The notes beneath the pieces were generated by a model. It was given only the letters and a program-made list of their open reading frames with translations, ran no database searches and was not told the DNA's origin. A program made the position numbers and the translations under genes. This document shows positions 62,199 to 64,000 of a stretch of DNA of 64,000 bases, one piece after another. Numbering within the stretch: position 1 is the first letter of the stretch; each line of letters opens with the position of its first letter. This DNA comes from an uncultured Dyadobacter sp. (GTDB taxonomy: Bacteria > Bacteroidota > Bacteroidia > Cytophagales > Spirosomataceae), in the NCBI RefSeq assembly GCF_946482605.1, contig NZ_CAMLSE010000003.1, forward strand, positions 186,001 to 250,000, written 5' to 3'.

Positions 62199-63775
62199 CA
62201 GTTCTGTATAAGATTAGGGTTTGCAATCAGGTCCGTTGCGGGGATCGGGTACAGGTTGAAACGCTCTTCCACCCCTCTCCCATCTTTCACGCCGCCTTTC
62301 CACGGCCACACATAACTACCGGAAGTCAGCAGTCCGTAGCGGATCAGGTCGGTCCGGCGGTGGGCCTCCCAGTAGAATTCGCGACCTCTTTCATCGAGAA
62401 TATCCCGGAGACTCACATTGGTAACATTCCCGCTGGCATTCCCGTAAGCGCGCTCGCGGAGCTTGTTGATGTAACCCACCGCGGTAGCATCACTGCCTCC
62501 TGTGCCGCCTCTTTTAACCGCCTCGGCATAGGTCAGATACATTTCGGCCAGCCTGAAAAGCGGGAAATCCACGGAAGAGAATGAGCCCCCCGCCGACGGA
62601 GCGGTGACGCCTGCCTTGGTCACATTCCTGAACTTGGTGATCGCCAGTCCATCGGTAAAAACAGCGGGGTCATCCATTTCCAGCTTGGTGCCAAAAAACA
62701 TCGCACGCTTGTCCTTGCTGCCGCTGTAATCTCCAAAAAGTAAAGGCAGGTTTTTCGTCGAACGGTTACCGCCCCAGCCGCCATTGGGCACACCGAATGC
62801 AGGCGGATTCATGGCCGCATTGATGGCCGCATTGATGATAAAAGTGGTACCGCCGTTGTTCTGCGTTTTTACCCCGTCGTAATTGATGGATAAGAGCACC
62901 TCCGGGTTGTTCACATCGTTGTCGGCGAGAAAGAGGCTTTTATACTCCGGCATGAGCGCATAACCCGATTTGATCACCTTATCAGAATAGGTAACAGCCT
63001 CGGTATATTTCGCCTGACCTTTGCCCAGATACACCTCGGCATTGAGATACAACCTCGCCAGTAATGCCCAGGAAGCGGCCTTATCCACCCGGCCATACTC
63101 ATTCTTTTTAGGTTCGGCGAGCGTCGGTTCGATGGCTTTCAGCTCGGATTCGATGTAGGCAAACAGGTCGGCACGCTTGATCTGCGGCGGGATGTATTTG
63201 CCGATGGGATCATTTTCGGTCACAAAAGGCGGATTACCGAACAAGTCGATCAGCACCCAGTACTGAAATGCCCGCAAAAACCGCGCTTCTGCCCGGTAAG
63301 TTCTGATCTGGTCGGCATCCTGGCCGGTAATGCCGCGTGCGCCGAGCTTTTCGTCCGACGATTCGCGGATGAATTCGTTGCAGACGGTGACGTGAAACAG
63401 GCTCCTGTTGTACAATGCGCCGAGCAATACATTGCCGGCCGTCCAGTTCAGGTTGTGGAAATCGGGAATGCCGGGGTCGTTCCACACGCAGGCAGCCTCG
63501 TCGGTCGGGAGTTCCTGGGCATTCCAGTAAAGCCTTAGAAAATCGGCCTGCCCGGGATCGATTCCCGCCAGATCGGATGTGGTAATGCCGGTATTGCCTG
63601 CCAATGCGTAGCTGCCATACACTTTGGCGAGTACCATTTTATAGTCAGCCAGCGATTTATATGCGATATCGGCCGTGATCGAATTCGTAGGCGAAAGATC
63701 GAGGTCCTTGGTGCAGGACAATGCCGCTCCCATTACCAACGCCGAAACCGCCAATGTTTGAAAAAACACTTTCAT
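62198..63775 (-). CDS. SusD-type starch-binding lipoprotein (locus 4)
   Basis: 525 residues. The signal peptide ends in a lipobox (MGAALSC). Hallmarks: YRAEARFLRAFQYWVLIDLFGNPPFV, FRLAEMYLTYAEAVKRGG, DERGREFYWEAHRRTDLIRYG and a closing RFNLYPIPATDLIANPNLIQN. The EWFNNNW-like YWEAHRRTDLIRYGL form of the C-terminal motif is that of the true starch SusD branch. It follows susC by 26 bases. Confidence 0.93.
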   Translation of the reverse strand: MKVFFQTLAVSALVMGAALSCTKDLDLSPTNSITADIAYKSLADYKMVLAKVYGSYALAGNTGITTSDLAGIDPGQADFLRLYWNAQELPTDEAACVWNDPGIPDFHNLNWTAGNVLLGALYNRSLFHVTVCNEFIRESSDEKLGARGITGQDADQIRTYRAEARFLRAFQYWVLIDLFGNPPFVTENDPIGKYIPPQIKRADLFAYIESELKAIEPTLAEPKKNEYGRVDKAASWALLARLYLNAEVYLGKGQAKYTEAVTYSDKVIKSGYALMPEYKSLFLADNDVNNPEVLLSINYDGVKTQNNGGTTFIINAAINAAMNPPAFGVPNGGWGGNRSTKNLPLLFGDYSGSKDKRAMFFGTKLEMDDPAVFTDGLAITKFRNVTKAGVTAPSAGGSFSSVDFPLFRLAEMYLTYAEAVKRGGTGGSDATAVGYINKLRERAYGNASGNVTNVSLRDILDERGREFYWEAHRRTDLIRYGLLTSGSYVWPWKGGVKDGRGVEERFNLYPIPATDLIANPNLIQN

Positions 63776-63801
63776 ATTTCAATGAATTAGAAATGAATGA
63801 A

Positions 63802-64000
63802 TTAAAAATCAAGATTCAGTCCCAGCACGAAAGTCCTCGGCCTCGGGTAAAGATTGTAGTCGATGCCGCCATTGACCTCGGGATCCAGACCTGTGTATTT
63901 GGTCCAGACAAACACATTCTGGCAGGTCGCATTGAGGCGAAGGTTCATTTTGTTCCCCAGGATCCTGCCTGCATTATAACCGATACCGACGTTGTCCATC
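63802..64000 (-). CDS. SusC-type TonB-dependent transporter, C-terminal end (locus 4, cut by window edge)
   Basis: Only the last ~66 codons are inside the window. The segment reads MNLRLNATCQNVFVWTKYTGLDPEV, then YNLYPRPRTFVLGLNLDF, the usual last barrel strands of SusC proteins with a terminal Phe. The position directly before susD supports the call; whether an STN domain is present cannot be seen. Confidence 0.88.
   Translation of the reverse strand, partial: MDNVGIGYNAGRILGNKMNLRLNATCQNVFVWTKYTGLDPEVNGGIDYNLYPRPRTFVLGLNLDF

Overview
The window reads as chromosome from a Bacteroidota of the Cytophagales type; a Dyadobacter/Spirosoma-like soil organism is my best guess, by inference only. 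The evidence is four SusC/SusD-type glycan-uptake loci, ECF sigma/FecR pairs, a T9SS type A sorting domain, lipobox-bearing SusD proteins, a SusE-like protein, and promoter -7 elements of the form TAnnTTTG in front of several genes. I see no rRNA, tRNA, CRISPR array, insertion sequence, integrase or phage gene. Coding density is high.

Layout. 0-2.7 kb: the 5' end of a membrane protein (minus strand), then two secreted beta-propeller-like proteins (PQQ-type; phytase-like esterase family). 2.7-14.3 kb, locus 1: a sigma factor and GH28 polygalacturonase on plus, diverging from FecR - SusC - SusD - 1003-aa alpha-galactosidase-like enzyme (CBM + T9SS tail) on minus; plant pectin/galactoside side chains are a plausible target. 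14.4-18.7 kb: a 988-aa secreted protein of unknown function, translationally coupled to a secreted trypsin-like protease. 18.8-19.5 kb: a VOC protein and a thioredoxin-like protein. 19.6-31.4 kb, locus 2 (all minus): sigma - FecR - SusC - SusD - GH89 alpha-N-acetylglucosaminidase - alpha-galactosidase-like protein. 31.7-35.4 kb (plus): DJ-1/PfpI protein, cytosolic tyrosinase, DUF2182 membrane protein, and a free-standing copy of the tyrosinase's own C-terminal domain. 35.4-44.4 kb, locus 3 (minus): SusC - SusD - (alpha/alpha)6-type glycosidase, followed by a GntR regulator and a sodium:solute symporter. 44.4-45.1 kb: an AT-rich control region with 10-bp repeats and an amber-interrupted gene remnant. 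45.1-47.4 kb: ankyrin protein and GNAT acetyltransferase. 47.6-52.8 kb: three secreted proteins of unknown role (lipoprotein with a serine-hydrolase-like motif; 870-aa periplasmic protein; 392-aa barrel-like protein). 53-58.2 kb: exported RidA, AraC regulator, Bcr/CflA-type exporter, beta-lactamase-family hydrolase, and a protein consisting only of the N-terminal domain of the Bacteroidota RluA-type pseudouridine synthases. 58.2 kb to the end: acyl-CoA desaturase, then locus 4 (minus), a starch-type locus: SusC (cut by the window edge) - SusD - SusE - GH13 alpha-amylase.

How the genes work together. Loci 1 and 2 have STN-bearing SusC proteins with FecR/sigma partners, so they should be induced by trans-envelope signalling when their glycan is imported. 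Locus 3 lacks STN, FecR and sigma and lies next to a GntR-type sugar-sensing regulator. Locus 4 looks like a compact maltodextrin system. The strongest candidate for something undescribed is the tyrosinase / DUF2182 / free C-domain operon. Next come the two sets of secreted proteins of unknown function (14.5-18.7 kb and 47.6-52.8 kb) and the pseudouridine-synthase N-domain without its catalytic half.
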